From Accumulibacter sp. (GTDB taxonomy: Bacteria; Pseudomonadota; Gammaproteobacteria; Burkholderiales; Rhodocyclaceae): 20,432 nucleotides of DNA. The notes beneath the pieces are model-generated. The model was not told the DNA's origin and did not search any database. It saw only the letters and a list, made by a program, of their open reading frames with translations. Positions 1-7,726 of the stretch are shown here, in pieces; positions within the stretch are counted from its first letter, which is position 1; each line of letters begins with the position of its first letter. The stretch lies in assembly GCA_031276375.1 (NCBI GenBank), contig JAISNE010000432.1:1-20432 (forward strand), given 5' to 3'. The translations under genes and the position numbers were made by a program.

Positions 1-116
1 CGGATAGTGGCGCGGCTGACGTTGTAGCGCCGGGCCTTTTCCCGCTGGGAAAGGGGCGAGGTACGGATTTCCGCGCGGATTTGCGGGGCGGTGCGGGCCA
101 TCGGATGGATTTTCAT
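1..116 (-). CDS. Transposase, N-terminal part only (runs off window)
   Basis: The reverse strand opens an ATG frame at 116 that stays open to the window edge (38 codons). It follows a good ribosome binding site, AGGAGG, about 8 bases upstream. The visible peptide starts MKIHPMARTAPQIRAEIR and continues with a short basic helix-turn-helix-like stretch ending NVSRATI. This is the look of the N-terminal DNA-binding region of IS481/IS3-like DDE transposases that begin with a 'replication-style' HTH. The catalytic domain lies outside the window, so neither the family nor intactness can be confirmed. It marks the left boundary of the eut locus as a possible insertion hotspot. Confidence 0.5.
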   Translation of the reverse strand, partial: MKIHPMARTAPQIRAEIRTSPLSQREKARRYNVSRATI

Positions 117-747
117 GAGAAGGCCTCCTGTATTTGCTGTAGTGAGGGAGACGGGCCGCTTTCCGGGCGGGAATGATAAAAGAATATCCTGCGCCCGGAA
201 CAACGGCCAGCTACGTCGGGGAATATGATCACATGAAACGCGACAATTTTTTTATGCTCTTCGTCCCATTTCGCCAAAGAAAAACCGGAACAAGTTTCAC
301 TCCGATTTCTGGACTGAAAAACGGACTCAAAAACTCCGGTTGCCCGTGGATTTCCGTCGCTTCTGGCAGACTGTGAAAAATGAAAAATCAATTACTTTCA
401 ACAGCTTACGGAAATTCAAGGAAACCACTGGAACAGAGTTTGGGTTTCCACGGTCCTTCGGGCCTCGCAATGACGCAATCCGGAGTCGTTTGCGTATTTG
501 GCATATTCATGCATACAAAATTACTGGCTGCCGAGTAAAACCGCCCCGAATCTCGTTTCTGCAAACGATGCCGGGGCTGGTTCGTATCTTGTGGATATAC
601 ACAATTCAAAAGTTGAAATTCTCCAAAGCCGCTTTCAACGAAGAACCCGGCGCAACGGAGCGCACGGAGGAAAAACGCGATTCAACCCGCTCTGCTTGTT
701 TTTCCCCCATGTTTTCCGTGCTCTTTGGTTATCCGCTTTTTACGGGA
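117..747. other. Gene-free stretch between transposase and operon end
   Basis: No convincing coding frame lies here; the open frames on both strands have no ribosome binding site and no recognisable protein. The base composition is visibly more A/T-rich than the operon. The segment around 455-475 (CCTTCGGGCCTCGCAATGACG-like) resembles a motif I associate with dispersed non-coding repeats in many genomes, but I cannot confirm that. The part nearest the operon holds an inverted repeat described separately. No clear intrinsic terminator (GC stem plus T run on the minus strand) follows the last operon gene. Confidence 0.5.
669..705. repeat. Inverted repeat downstream of the operon's last gene
   Basis: GGAAAAAC at 669-676 pairs perfectly with GTTTTTCC at 698-705 (8-bp stem, 21-nt loop), and the flanks continue the similarity loosely with CACGGAG (664-670) on one side and TTCCGTGCTC (714-723) on the other. 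It lies 43-79 bp past the stop codon of the phosphatase gene. It could be a REP-like element or a weak transcript end; the stem is A/T-rich and lacks the usual terminal U run in the right place, so I do not call it a terminator. Confidence 0.35.
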
Positions 748-2061
748 TCATCTGAGCGCCTGGCCTTCCTTGGCTCCCAGTTTGTAGTGCAACTGCGAGG
801 GCACGAGAACGCCCTTGTTGTCGTCACGGCCTTGCAGCAGGAATTTGGCGCCCGGCTTGCCATAGCTCTCGACGGCGAGTTTGGAGAACTTGCCGATGTC
901 CGTTTTCGGACTGCGCAGACGGTTGACAATCAGCACGATCTTCGTGTCGGCAAAGTCGCCCATCATGTTCTGGTCGCCTTCGCTGTCGCCGGCGATCATC
1001 AGCGGGCCATAGCCGTACCTGGAAACGAGGAAGCGCTCAATCGTCTTCGTCTTGCCTTTGCCTTGCGTCTGATCGTAGCCCTTGCGGAATTCAGTCATGA
1101 GCCGGCCGTTGGCGTCGCGTTCGAGTTCCATGGCGTATGCCATGTTTTCCGGATTGCGATAGCCGTATTCGGGGTTTGAAGAAATTTCCTTGATGACGTC
1201 GATGAAGGAAGCAGAGCAGACATAGACGTCGAATCCCGATTTACGCAGCACATCGTACAACTCCTGCATTTCGGGAAGCAGGCGCAGGCCATTCTTCCAG
1301 CTGATGCTGAGGACGCCGGCCTTGCCCGGTTGGCTGGCGGGGCTCGTCCATTTGACCGACTCGACCGGCTGCTTCAGTTGCCAGGCCACGGTGTCGCGCG
1401 TCAGCTTGCGCACTTGCGCTTCGGTCATGCCGGTGAACAGATACGTCACCCAGGGGTAGGAAACCGCATGATCGAAAGTGTCGCCGATCGCTTCGTACAG
1501 GTAGCGAACCTTGGTGATGAAATTCATGTAATGCGGACTCTTCTTCACTTCCTCGAGCGACTTGCCGCCCTTCAGACCCTGGTAGTTGTTGTATAGCCAG
1601 GTGTAGCTCTCGATGATGTCCGGCGCGACCTTGTCGATGTTCACCGCTTCTCCGGCCGCGTTGTTGAATCCCTTGGCGAAACTCTTGTCAGCGATGTTCA
1701 TGCGGATGGCCTTGTCCAGCTGCGCGGGCGTCGCGCCGAAGACGAGGTTTTCCAACTGGTAGATCAGCGCGGCTTCCTCGATGTCGAGAAATATGCTGGT
1801 GTTATCCCAGTCGAACACGACGTAAGGGCGCTTGCCGGGGTTGTAGCTCGCGCTGGCATTGCCGTAGGCGGCAATGAAATTGTCGAGCTGTTCGCGGTTG
1901 AAGCTGTCCCAATTGCGCGGCGTCAGCTTGATGGCCTGCTGGCTTGCCGCGACCTGGGCGCCGCCGGACGTTCCGGTGCCGGCGCAACCCGCCAGCCCCA
2001 TGCCCATGCTCAACGCGACCGCTGTCGCGATCAGCAACTTCCTGGTGTAATGTAATTTCAT
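748..2061 (-). CDS. Secreted HAD-superfamily lipoprotein phosphatase, PchP-like
   Basis: The 437-residue product starts with a lipoprotein signal: basic MKLHYTRK, a hydrophobic stretch, and lipobox LAGC with Cys26, followed by Ala (no inner-membrane retention Asp). HAD motif I is DWDNTS (Asp84, Asp86), motif II is in CSAS (Ser283), a lysine-rich GKGKTK lies near 334-339, and motif III is GDSEGD at 358-363 followed by QNMM. These resemble Pseudomonas phosphorylcholine phosphatase PchP, which also acts on phosphoethanolamine; that family link is from memory, not a search. The start at 2061 has GGAAGAGG before it and gives the signal peptide. It lies only 29 bp after the PduT-like gene, same strand, so it is probably the last gene of the eut transcript. 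Inferred role: freeing ethanolamine from phosphoethanolamine in the periplasm or at the outer membrane. A general acid phosphatase is the alternative. Confidence 0.8.
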   Translation of the reverse strand: MKLHYTRKLLIATAVALSMGMGLAGCAGTGTSGGAQVAASQQAIKLTPRNWDSFNREQLDNFIAAYGNASASYNPGKRPYVVFDWDNTSIFLDIEEAALIYQLENLVFGATPAQLDKAIRMNIADKSFAKGFNNAAGEAVNIDKVAPDIIESYTWLYNNYQGLKGGKSLEEVKKSPHYMNFITKVRYLYEAIGDTFDHAVSYPWVTYLFTGMTEAQVRKLTRDTVAWQLKQPVESVKWTSPASQPGKAGVLSISWKNGLRLLPEMQELYDVLRKSGFDVYVCSASFIDVIKEISSNPEYGYRNPENMAYAMELERDANGRLMTEFRKGYDQTQGKGKTKTIERFLVSRYGYGPLMIAGDSEGDQNMMGDFADTKIVLIVNRLRSPKTDIGKFSKLAVESYGKPGAKFLLQGRDDNKGVLVPSQLHYKLGAKEGQALR

Positions 2062-2090
2062 CCTCTTCCCCCTTGTGATGTGATTAAAAG

Positions 2091-2636
2091 TCAAAGCAAC
2101 GCTTCGACGACCTGCTTGTGCGGACGTGGAATGACGACGCACTGGACCAGAAACCCTTTTGCCGAGGCGACGGCCGCGCCGGCTTCGACCGCGGCATTGA
2201 CGTCGGCGACATCGCCGGTCAGCACGACGTAACTCTTGCCGCCGATGCCGAACGCGAGATGCATGCGGATTGGCTCGACCCGCGCGGCCTTGACGGCGGC
2301 ATCGCAAGCCTCGATCGTCGTTGCAACGTTATACGTCTCGATCACGCCGACGGCCGCGACGTTATCGACGGCGTTACCGCCGCTGATGGCCGGCAGGACG
2401 GACGGATGAACGTTGGGGATGACGAAGTGGTCGACGACCGTTTCCGGCAAAACCTCCAGTCCCGCCCCGATGGCCTGGCGCACCGCCGCCACGTCGCCGC
2501 CGATCAGCGCGATGAATTTGCCGGGGCAAATCGTTTTCGCGGTCAGGATTTCCACCATCGCCGTCTTGGCCATCGCGTCGGCGACTTCCACGCCGACGGC
2601 GATGCTGTTCAATTCGATCAGCCCTATCGCATGCAT
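2091..2636 (-). CDS. pduT: PduT-type tandem-BMC shell protein with Fe-S site
   Basis: A 181-residue protein made of two BMC domains: the first starts MHAIGLIELNSIAVG, the second near residue 93 with AVGVIETYNVATTI. This is the PduT arrangement, a trimer acting as a pseudohexameric shell tile. Cys37 sits in KTICPGKF, the same setting as Cys38 of Salmonella PduT, which holds a [4Fe-4S] cluster at the pore of the trimer. HPSVLPAISG and AFGIGGK further along also match PduT. The start has GGGAG at a normal distance. It sits 49 bp after the PduS-like gene and 29 bp before the phosphatase gene. PduT normally belongs to propanediol-utilisation compartments and interacts with PduS; finding it in an otherwise classical eut operon is unusual. 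Likely role: electron transfer across the shell. Confidence 0.92.
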   Translation of the reverse strand: MHAIGLIELNSIAVGVEVADAMAKTAMVEILTAKTICPGKFIALIGGDVAAVRQAIGAGLEVLPETVVDHFVIPNVHPSVLPAISGGNAVDNVAAVGVIETYNVATTIEACDAAVKAARVEPIRMHLAFGIGGKSYVVLTGDVADVNAAVEAGAAVASAKGFLVQCVVIPRPHKQVVEALL

Positions 2637-2685
2637 GGACGACTCCCGTTATTGTTTCTGCGCATGGCTACTCCGTTTTTTTTGT

Positions 2686-4068
2686 TCACGGCCGTGTCTC
2701 CCGCGCCTCGTTCCCGCCGCGCTCGCCGGGACTTTGAGCGGGTTCATGCAAAGCCCGCAAGTAAATCGCCTCGGCGTCCACCGACTCGACGATTCCGTCG
2801 ATGCTGGCATGGACGCGCGCCCCGAGCGCCCCTTCCGCGATTTCGGCCACCGGTTGGCCAAGCCGGACGCGGTCTCCCGCCACCACGACGGCCTGGGCCG
2901 GCGCGCCGAGATGCTGGCGCAATTTCAGCGCGACCCTGGCCGGGCGGCAGGGCGTCTCGTCCAGCGGCGCTTTCTTGTTGTAGTCGCCAAGCCCGAGGCG
3001 CGGAATCAGGCGCGAAATCGGCACCAGCCGATGCGCGGCCATCGGGTCGGCGGGACGCAGCGTTCCCGCGTATTTTCCGCCGCTCGCCCGGAATTGCGCC
3101 TTCAGCGAGCGATTGATCCGCATCGGCGAGATGCCGACGGGGCAAGACCAGGCCTCGCACACGGCGCATTCGGAACAGGTCAGCGCCGACAGCAGCACGG
3201 TCGGCTGGCCGACGCTGTTGTAGTTGACCGCGCGCACGATGAGATGCGGCGGCAGCTCGTGGCCGACGATGTGGCGGGGGCACAGCTCGGTACACAGGCG
3301 GCACTGTTCGCAGACGGTGCGCGCGATGCGCAGCTCGGCCTGCATGGAACGGCGGCGGCGCTGGATCAACAGGTGTTTTTCGGGCAGCGCGATGATCCCG
3401 CCGGTCGTTTTGGTGACCGGTTCGTCGAGATTGTCGAGCAAGCGCCCCATCATCGGCCCGCCGTTGATGTACGCCGCCGGTTCGACCGTGGGGCCGCCGG
3501 CGAGCGCCACCACTTCGCGGAGCGGCGTTCCCACCGGCACGCTGACGGTGATCGGCGCGGCGACCGCGCCGCCGACCGTCAGCGTTCGATGCGTGACCGG
3601 CGCGTCCGAATCGACGGCCCGCGCGACGTTGATCAAGGTCTGCACGTTACTGACGACGACGCCGATGTCGAGCGGGATGCCGCCGGGCGGGACGCGCCGG
3701 CCAGTGGCCATCCAGATGGAAACGACTTCATCGCCCGCCGGATAGACGTCCTTGAGGATATGGATGCGGACATTGTCCGGCAAAAGCGGCGTCAGGGCCT
3801 CGATCGCCGGAGCGTACTTGGCCTTGAGCGCGACGATGCCTTCGCGCGCGCCCGTGGATTCCATCGCCAGGGCGAGGCCGCGCGAGAGATCCGCCGCGTA
3901 CTTCGCGGCAAGCTGCTGATCGACCTTGAGCAGCGGCTCGCATTCAGCGCCGTTGACGAGATAAATTTCGGCCCGGGCCGCCAGCTTGACGTGGGTCGGA
4001 AAGCCCGCTCCCCCGGCGCCGACGACTCCGGCGGCGCGCACGCGGTCAGCGATGCCGGCGGCGTTCAT
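2686..4068 (-). CDS. pduS: PduS-type corrinoid reductase (flavin/Fe-S, RnfC-like)
   Basis: The 460-residue protein has an N-terminal RnfC/Complex I 51-kDa-type nucleotide/flavin region (GAGGAGFPTHVKL at 18-30; NGAECEPLL at 39-47), a middle SLBB-like part, then two cysteine clusters: C253-C256-C259-C263 and C298-C301-C304-C309, each fit for a [4Fe-4S] cluster. A lipoyl-like C-terminal part (VVAGDRVRLGQPVAEIAEGA) follows. Length and order match PduS, which reduces cob(III)- and cob(II)alamin for adenosylation and contacts PduT. RnfC would be part of an rnfABCDGE set, absent here, and PduT is next door, so PduS is preferred. Its ATG overlaps the eutK stop (ATGA), so the two are translationally coupled and clearly in one operon. 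Likely partner of EutT in cofactor maintenance, or of PduT in compartment redox balance. Confidence 0.9.
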   Translation of the reverse strand: MNAAGIADRVRAAGVVGAGGAGFPTHVKLAARAEIYLVNGAECEPLLKVDQQLAAKYAADLSRGLALAMESTGAREGIVALKAKYAPAIEALTPLLPDNVRIHILKDVYPAGDEVVSIWMATGRRVPPGGIPLDIGVVVSNVQTLINVARAVDSDAPVTHRTLTVGGAVAAPITVSVPVGTPLREVVALAGGPTVEPAAYINGGPMMGRLLDNLDEPVTKTTGGIIALPEKHLLIQRRRRSMQAELRIARTVCEQCRLCTELCPRHIVGHELPPHLIVRAVNYNSVGQPTVLLSALTCSECAVCEAWSCPVGISPMRINRSLKAQFRASGGKYAGTLRPADPMAAHRLVPISRLIPRLGLGDYNKKAPLDETPCRPARVALKLRQHLGAPAQAVVVAGDRVRLGQPVAEIAEGALGARVHASIDGIVESVDAEAIYLRALHEPAQSPGERGGNEARETRP

Positions 4069-4721
4069 TTCGTCCTCTTTTTCCCTGTCGCGGAAGACGC
4101 CGGTTTATCGCCCCGGGCGGCCCTGTAACGTCCGCCGGCCTTGCCCAGTCTGCCGTCCTTGACCGCCTGCTCCAATTCGCCGCGGATCGCCGGCGGCAGA
4201 TTCGGGAAGCGTCCGCCGAGTTCCCGCCAGGTGAAGCCGCGGGCGGCGCGGGACAGAAAATCGACAACGTCGGCCAGCGACGTCGCCGCGCTTTCCAGCG
4301 GCGGTTCCTTCTCCGGCTCCGGCGCTTCCACCACCGCATCCGCCTCCGCCGCGACGGAAGCCTGCGCGGCGTACCGTTCCGCCGCCGCGGCCGGCGGCGT
4401 TTTTTCCCCGCCCGGCCCGGCGAAGGGCAAGGCGCTGCGGCCGGCCAGCTCCAAGACGAAAGCGTCGGTGTCCCCGTCCGGCGCGCCGATGATCCGCTGC
4501 GAGATGACTTCACCGATCCGGCTGGCGGCGGCGACACCGGCATCGACCGAGGCGCGGCAGGCGGCCAGATCCCCCTCGACCACCAGCGTGATCAGCCCGG
4601 GATTGATCTGATGCTGACGCAACAGCCTGACCCGCGCCGACTTGAGCATGGCGTCGGCCGCCTCGATGCCGGCCACCAGGCCGCGCACTTCAAGCAATCC
4701 CAGAGAATTGATCGTTCCCAT
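4065..4721 (-). CDS. eutK: EutK shell protein: BMC domain plus winged-helix tail
   Basis: Residues 1-90 form one BMC domain (GLLEVRGLVAGIEAADAML; VVEGDLAACRASVDAG). A long Ala/Glu/Pro-rich linker follows (about 100-150). The C-terminal part, about 150-205, with SLADVVDFLSRAARGFTWRE and a basic GKKRTK end, corresponds to the winged-helix/HTH-like nucleic-acid-binding domain of enteric EutK. At 218 residues it is longer than the enteric protein (about 166), mostly through the linker. The start at 4721 is chosen because MGTINSLGLLEV begins directly on the BMC fold; an earlier in-frame ATG at 4868 would lie inside eutL and encode junk. It is 40 bp after eutL and overlaps the pduS start by 4 bp. 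It may be monomeric, as reported for E. coli EutK. Confidence 0.93.
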   Translation of the reverse strand: MGTINSLGLLEVRGLVAGIEAADAMLKSARVRLLRQHQINPGLITLVVEGDLAACRASVDAGVAAASRIGEVISQRIIGAPDGDTDAFVLELAGRSALPFAGPGGEKTPPAAAAERYAAQASVAAEADAVVEAPEPEKEPPLESAATSLADVVDFLSRAARGFTWRELGGRFPNLPPAIRGELEQAVKDGRLGKAGGRYRAARGDKPASSATGKKRTK

Positions 4722-4761
4722 AAGCGACGCCTTTCCTCCCGTCATGGATGCCGGCGCGGAT

Positions 4762-5421
4762 TCATGAACACTTGATCGGGCAACGGTTGATCTCGACGAT
4801 GGAATCCCGGAAAGCGTTGCACGCCGCCTGACAAGCCGCCTGGCTGCCGGAGAGGAAAGCGCCGGCATAGTTGGTCTCGGACGGCGGCGCGATCCAGGTC
4901 GACAGTTCGACCTCGGCCGCCTTCACCGCCTGATCGATGCCGTAGAAAGCCTCCAGCGGCGGCGCGATCAGGTAGGAAATGGCGTCGCCCTGCGGGATTC
5001 CGGCCAGTTTCGACAGGTAGGAGCCGGTGCGCGAAACGAGGTGCGCGAGGAACGCCGTCGTCTCTTCGTCGTTGGCCCACTGGAACGCCGGGCCGTCCTC
5101 GATCGTGGCGATCATCGCGTCCAGGCCGGCGCGCACTTCCGCCGGGGTCGGCCCGCCCAGGACGATGATCACTTCCCCGGCGGTCAGCGACGACGAATGC
5201 GCGGCGCCCGCGTACAGCGAACGGCCGTAGACCACTTCGACTTGCGCCTGTTTGGTCGCTTCGTCGGCGGCGATGTAGGTCACGTCGTCCGAATCGGCGG
5301 TCAGCAGGCCCAGGCTGTTGACGTGCGGGGGCAGTTCCAGTTTTTTCTTGAAATCCGGATGCACGGAAGCAATCAGGCGAACCGCGCGGACATTGGGTTT
5401 GATGTAATCCAAAGTAGCCAT
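4762..5421 (-). CDS. eutL: EutL tandem-domain shell protein
   Basis: A 219-residue protein closely matching Eut[63 protein letters not shown], then [15 protein letters not shown] and [19 protein letters not shown]. It has two circularly permuted BMC domains and forms trimers with a gated central pore known to bind ethanolamine in the enteric protein. Length equals the family norm. AAGGAG sits 7 bases before the ATG. It ends CPIKC with extra cysteines at the C terminus that I do not recall in E. coli EutL. It lies 30 bp after eutC and 40 bp before eutK. Confidence 0.97.
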   Translation of the reverse strand: MATLDYIKPNVRAVRLIASVHPDFKKKLELPPHVNSLGLLTADSDDVTYIAADEATKQAQVEVVYGRSLYAGAAHSSSLTAGEVIIVLGGPTPAEVRAGLDAMIATIEDGPAFQWANDEETTAFLAHLVSRTGSYLSKLAGIPQGDAISYLIAPPLEAFYGIDQAVKAAEVELSTWIAPPSETNYAGAFLSGSQAACQAACNAFRDSIVEINRCPIKCS

Positions 5422-5451
5422 GAACTTCTCCTTTTCTGTTCTCGGGTATTT

Positions 5452-6324
5452 CTAGCGGTTCAGCGCGATGCCGGAAGCCTTCTTCTCCAGCATCTTCCGG
5501 GCGAGATCGACGATGACGGCGGCGGCCTCGACCGGCGGGGTTCCCGCATGGTGGATGTTGGAAATGCAGGTGCGGTCCGCCTCCACGGTTTCCGTCGTCG
5601 GCTTGTAGACCATGTAGCACGACAGGCTTTCCGACTGCCCCAGGCCGGGGCGCTCGCCGATCAGCAGGATCACCACGTGCGCGCCGAGCAGTTCGCCGAT
5701 CTGGTCCTCGACCTTGACCCGGCCGTAGCGGACGAAGAACGGCGTTCCGACGTCGATGCCGGCGTTCTGCAAGCCCTTCATCAGCGGCGGCAGCAGTTCA
5801 TCGTAGTTGGCGGTGACCGCGTCGGTCGACAAACCGTCGGAGATGACCACCTGCGCTTGCGGATTCTTCTTGCATTTTTCCTTGAGCGTCGCGACGGCCT
5901 CGTCGGACAGCCGGCGCCCCATGTCCGGGCGGGTGAGATAAACGTCCTTGTCGGTGATTTCGGTCCGCACTTCGAGCAGGCCGGTTTTCTCGATCCACGC
6001 CGTGGGCACTTCCTTCAGCACGGTGTCCTTGGAGCGCGAGTGGTCGGCCAGGAAGCGCAGCAGCGCCAGCGTTCTCGGGCGCGGGCCCGTCCGTCCGCCG
6101 GCGACGCGGGCGCCCGTGTTCCTGCGCAGCTCGGCCAGCACGTCGGGGCATTTGGGGTGATGCACACCGATGTGGTACTTGATTTCGTCGCTGCCCAGAT
6201 CCGGCAGGCCGTTTTCGGGAACGACCGCTCCGCCGGACGCGGCCGGCCCTCCGGTTTTCGCGCCGCCGCTCTGTATCTCTACCATCACACGGCGAACGAG
6301 GTCTTCAATTTGCTTTTGATCCAT
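5452..6324 (-). CDS. eutC: Ethanolamine ammonia-lyase small subunit
   Basis: A 290-residue protein that pairs with EutB to cleave ethanolamine to acetaldehyde and ammonia using adenosylcobalamin. The first 19 residues, [19 protein letters not shown], form an amphipathic helix almost the same as the enteric EutC targeting peptide that draws the lyase into the compartment; a Gly/Ala/Pro-rich linker follows to about residue 40. The rest carries family blocks [49 protein letters not shown] and [20 protein letters not shown] is 7 bases before the ATG. It is 12 bp after eutB, so the two subunits are made together. Confidence 0.98.
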   Translation of the reverse strand: MDQKQIEDLVRRVMVEIQSGGAKTGGPAASGGAVVPENGLPDLGSDEIKYHIGVHHPKCPDVLAELRRNTGARVAGGRTGPRPRTLALLRFLADHSRSKDTVLKEVPTAWIEKTGLLEVRTEITDKDVYLTRPDMGRRLSDEAVATLKEKCKKNPQAQVVISDGLSTDAVTANYDELLPPLMKGLQNAGIDVGTPFFVRYGRVKVEDQIGELLGAHVVILLIGERPGLGQSESLSCYMVYKPTTETVEADRTCISNIHHAGTPPVEAAAVIVDLARKMLEKKASGIALNR

Positions 6325-6336
6325 GGTGTGCTCCTG

Positions 6337-7704
6337 CTATTTTTCGAAAAAGAAAGAAGCGTCGCCCGCCGCCGCGGTGAGCTTGCCGTTTTCCATCAGT
6401 CCCATCTTCTCCAGCCATGCCTCGAATTCCGGCGCGGGACGCAGACCCAGCAACTGCCGTACCGTCGCCGTGTCGTGGAAGGCCGAAGTTTGATAATTGA
6501 GCATGATGTCGTCGCCCATCGGCATGCCCATGACGTAATTGCAGCCGGCGGCCGCCAGCAGGACGATCAGCGTCTCGTTCGAGTTCTGGTTGGTGTCGGC
6601 GTGGTTGGTGTAACAGCAGTCGACGCCCATCGGAATGCCGGACAGCTTGCCCATGAAGTGGTCTTCCAGACCGGCGCGGATGATCTGCCGGTCGTTGTAC
6701 AGATATTCCGGTCCGATGAACCCGACGACGGTGTTGACCAGGAAGGGATCGTAACGGCGCGCCAGGCCGTAGTTGCGCGCTTCCATCGTCATCTGGTCGG
6801 CGCCGTTGTGGGCGTTGGCGGAAAGCGCCGAACCCTGGCCGGTTTCGAAGTACATGAAGTTCGAGCCGGCGATGCGGTTGTAACTCTTGCCGACGACGAC
6901 CGCCTCGTCGAGCAGTTCGATGGTCACGCCGAACTCCTTCAGGCCTTTTTCGCTGCCGCAGATACTCTGGAAAATCAGGCCGCCCGGCGCGCCCTGGCGG
7001 ATCGCTTCGATCTGCGTCGAAACGTGCGCCAGGACGCAAGGCTGGGTAGGAATCCTGTATTTGTCGATGACTTCCTGCAGCGCGCCGAGAATGCGCTTGA
7101 CGTTCTCGACGTTGTCGGTGACCGGATTGACGCCGATCACCGCGTCGCCCGCGCCGTAGGACAGGCCCTCGTAGATCTGCGACAGGATGCTGTTGATGTC
7201 GTCCCGCGTGTCGTTCGGTTGCAGGCGGCAGGAGAAAGTGCCGGGCAAACCGAGCGTGGTATTGGCTTTTTTCGTCACCCACAGCTTCTTGCCGCCGTAG
7301 ATCAGGTCGCCGTTGGAACAGATCTTGGTGACGGCGGAAACCATTTCGGAAGTCAGCCCCTTGCGCAGGAATTCGATGTCGGCGAGCGACACGTCGTCGC
7401 ACAGAACGTATTCGCGGAATTCGCTTACGCTCCAGTTGCGCAACTGGTTGTAGGCGCCCGTGTGCACGGCGTCCTGGATGACGCGCGTGACGCAATCCTC
7501 TTCATAGGGAATGACGGGATTCTCGCGCAGATCCCCGAGGGTCATCTCGGAGAGCACCTGCTTGGCGGCCACCCGCTCTTGCGCGCTTTGCGCGGCGACG
7601 CCGGCCAGCACGTCGCCGGAGCGGGCGTCCCCGGCCTTGGCAAGTACATCCTTGACATCCTTGAATTGGTAAGTTTTTCCGAACAACGTAGTTTTGAGCT
7701 TCAT
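6337..7704 (-). CDS. eutB: Ethanolamine ammonia-lyase large subunit
   Basis: The catalytic TIM-barrel subunit of the adenosylcobalamin-dependent lyase. Starting at MKLKTTLFGK the protein is 455 residues and keeps the E. coli numbering: Arg160 and Gln162 (CRLQPNDTRDD), Asn193 (GVNPVTD), Glu287 (YFETGQGSALSA) and Asp362 (GVDCCYTNHAD), the substrate-binding residues of the family, are all present. It is therefore expected to be active. The chosen start at 7704 has AGGGG about 6 bases upstream; an in-frame start five codons earlier (MIGVT) lacks a site. It is 22 bp after eutA and 12 bp before eutC. Confidence 0.98.
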   Translation of the reverse strand: MKLKTTLFGKTYQFKDVKDVLAKAGDARSGDVLAGVAAQSAQERVAAKQVLSEMTLGDLRENPVIPYEEDCVTRVIQDAVHTGAYNQLRNWSVSEFREYVLCDDVSLADIEFLRKGLTSEMVSAVTKICSNGDLIYGGKKLWVTKKANTTLGLPGTFSCRLQPNDTRDDINSILSQIYEGLSYGAGDAVIGVNPVTDNVENVKRILGALQEVIDKYRIPTQPCVLAHVSTQIEAIRQGAPGGLIFQSICGSEKGLKEFGVTIELLDEAVVVGKSYNRIAGSNFMYFETGQGSALSANAHNGADQMTMEARNYGLARRYDPFLVNTVVGFIGPEYLYNDRQIIRAGLEDHFMGKLSGIPMGVDCCYTNHADTNQNSNETLIVLLAAAGCNYVMGMPMGDDIMLNYQTSAFHDTATVRQLLGLRPAPEFEAWLEKMGLMENGKLTAAAGDASFFFEK

Positions 7705-7726
7705 GGTGACCCCTATCACTCGAAAA

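Noticed and set aside
2686..4068. Reading the PduS-like gene as RnfC of an Rnf complex
   Set aside because: No rnfA, B, D, E or G nearby; a PduT with Fe-S cysteine follows directly and the length and cysteine layout suit PduS.
2413..4128. A 571-codon plus-strand open frame opposite pduS
   Set aside because: Same kind of antisense shadow, full of Arg/His/Asp, with no ribosome binding site or domain.
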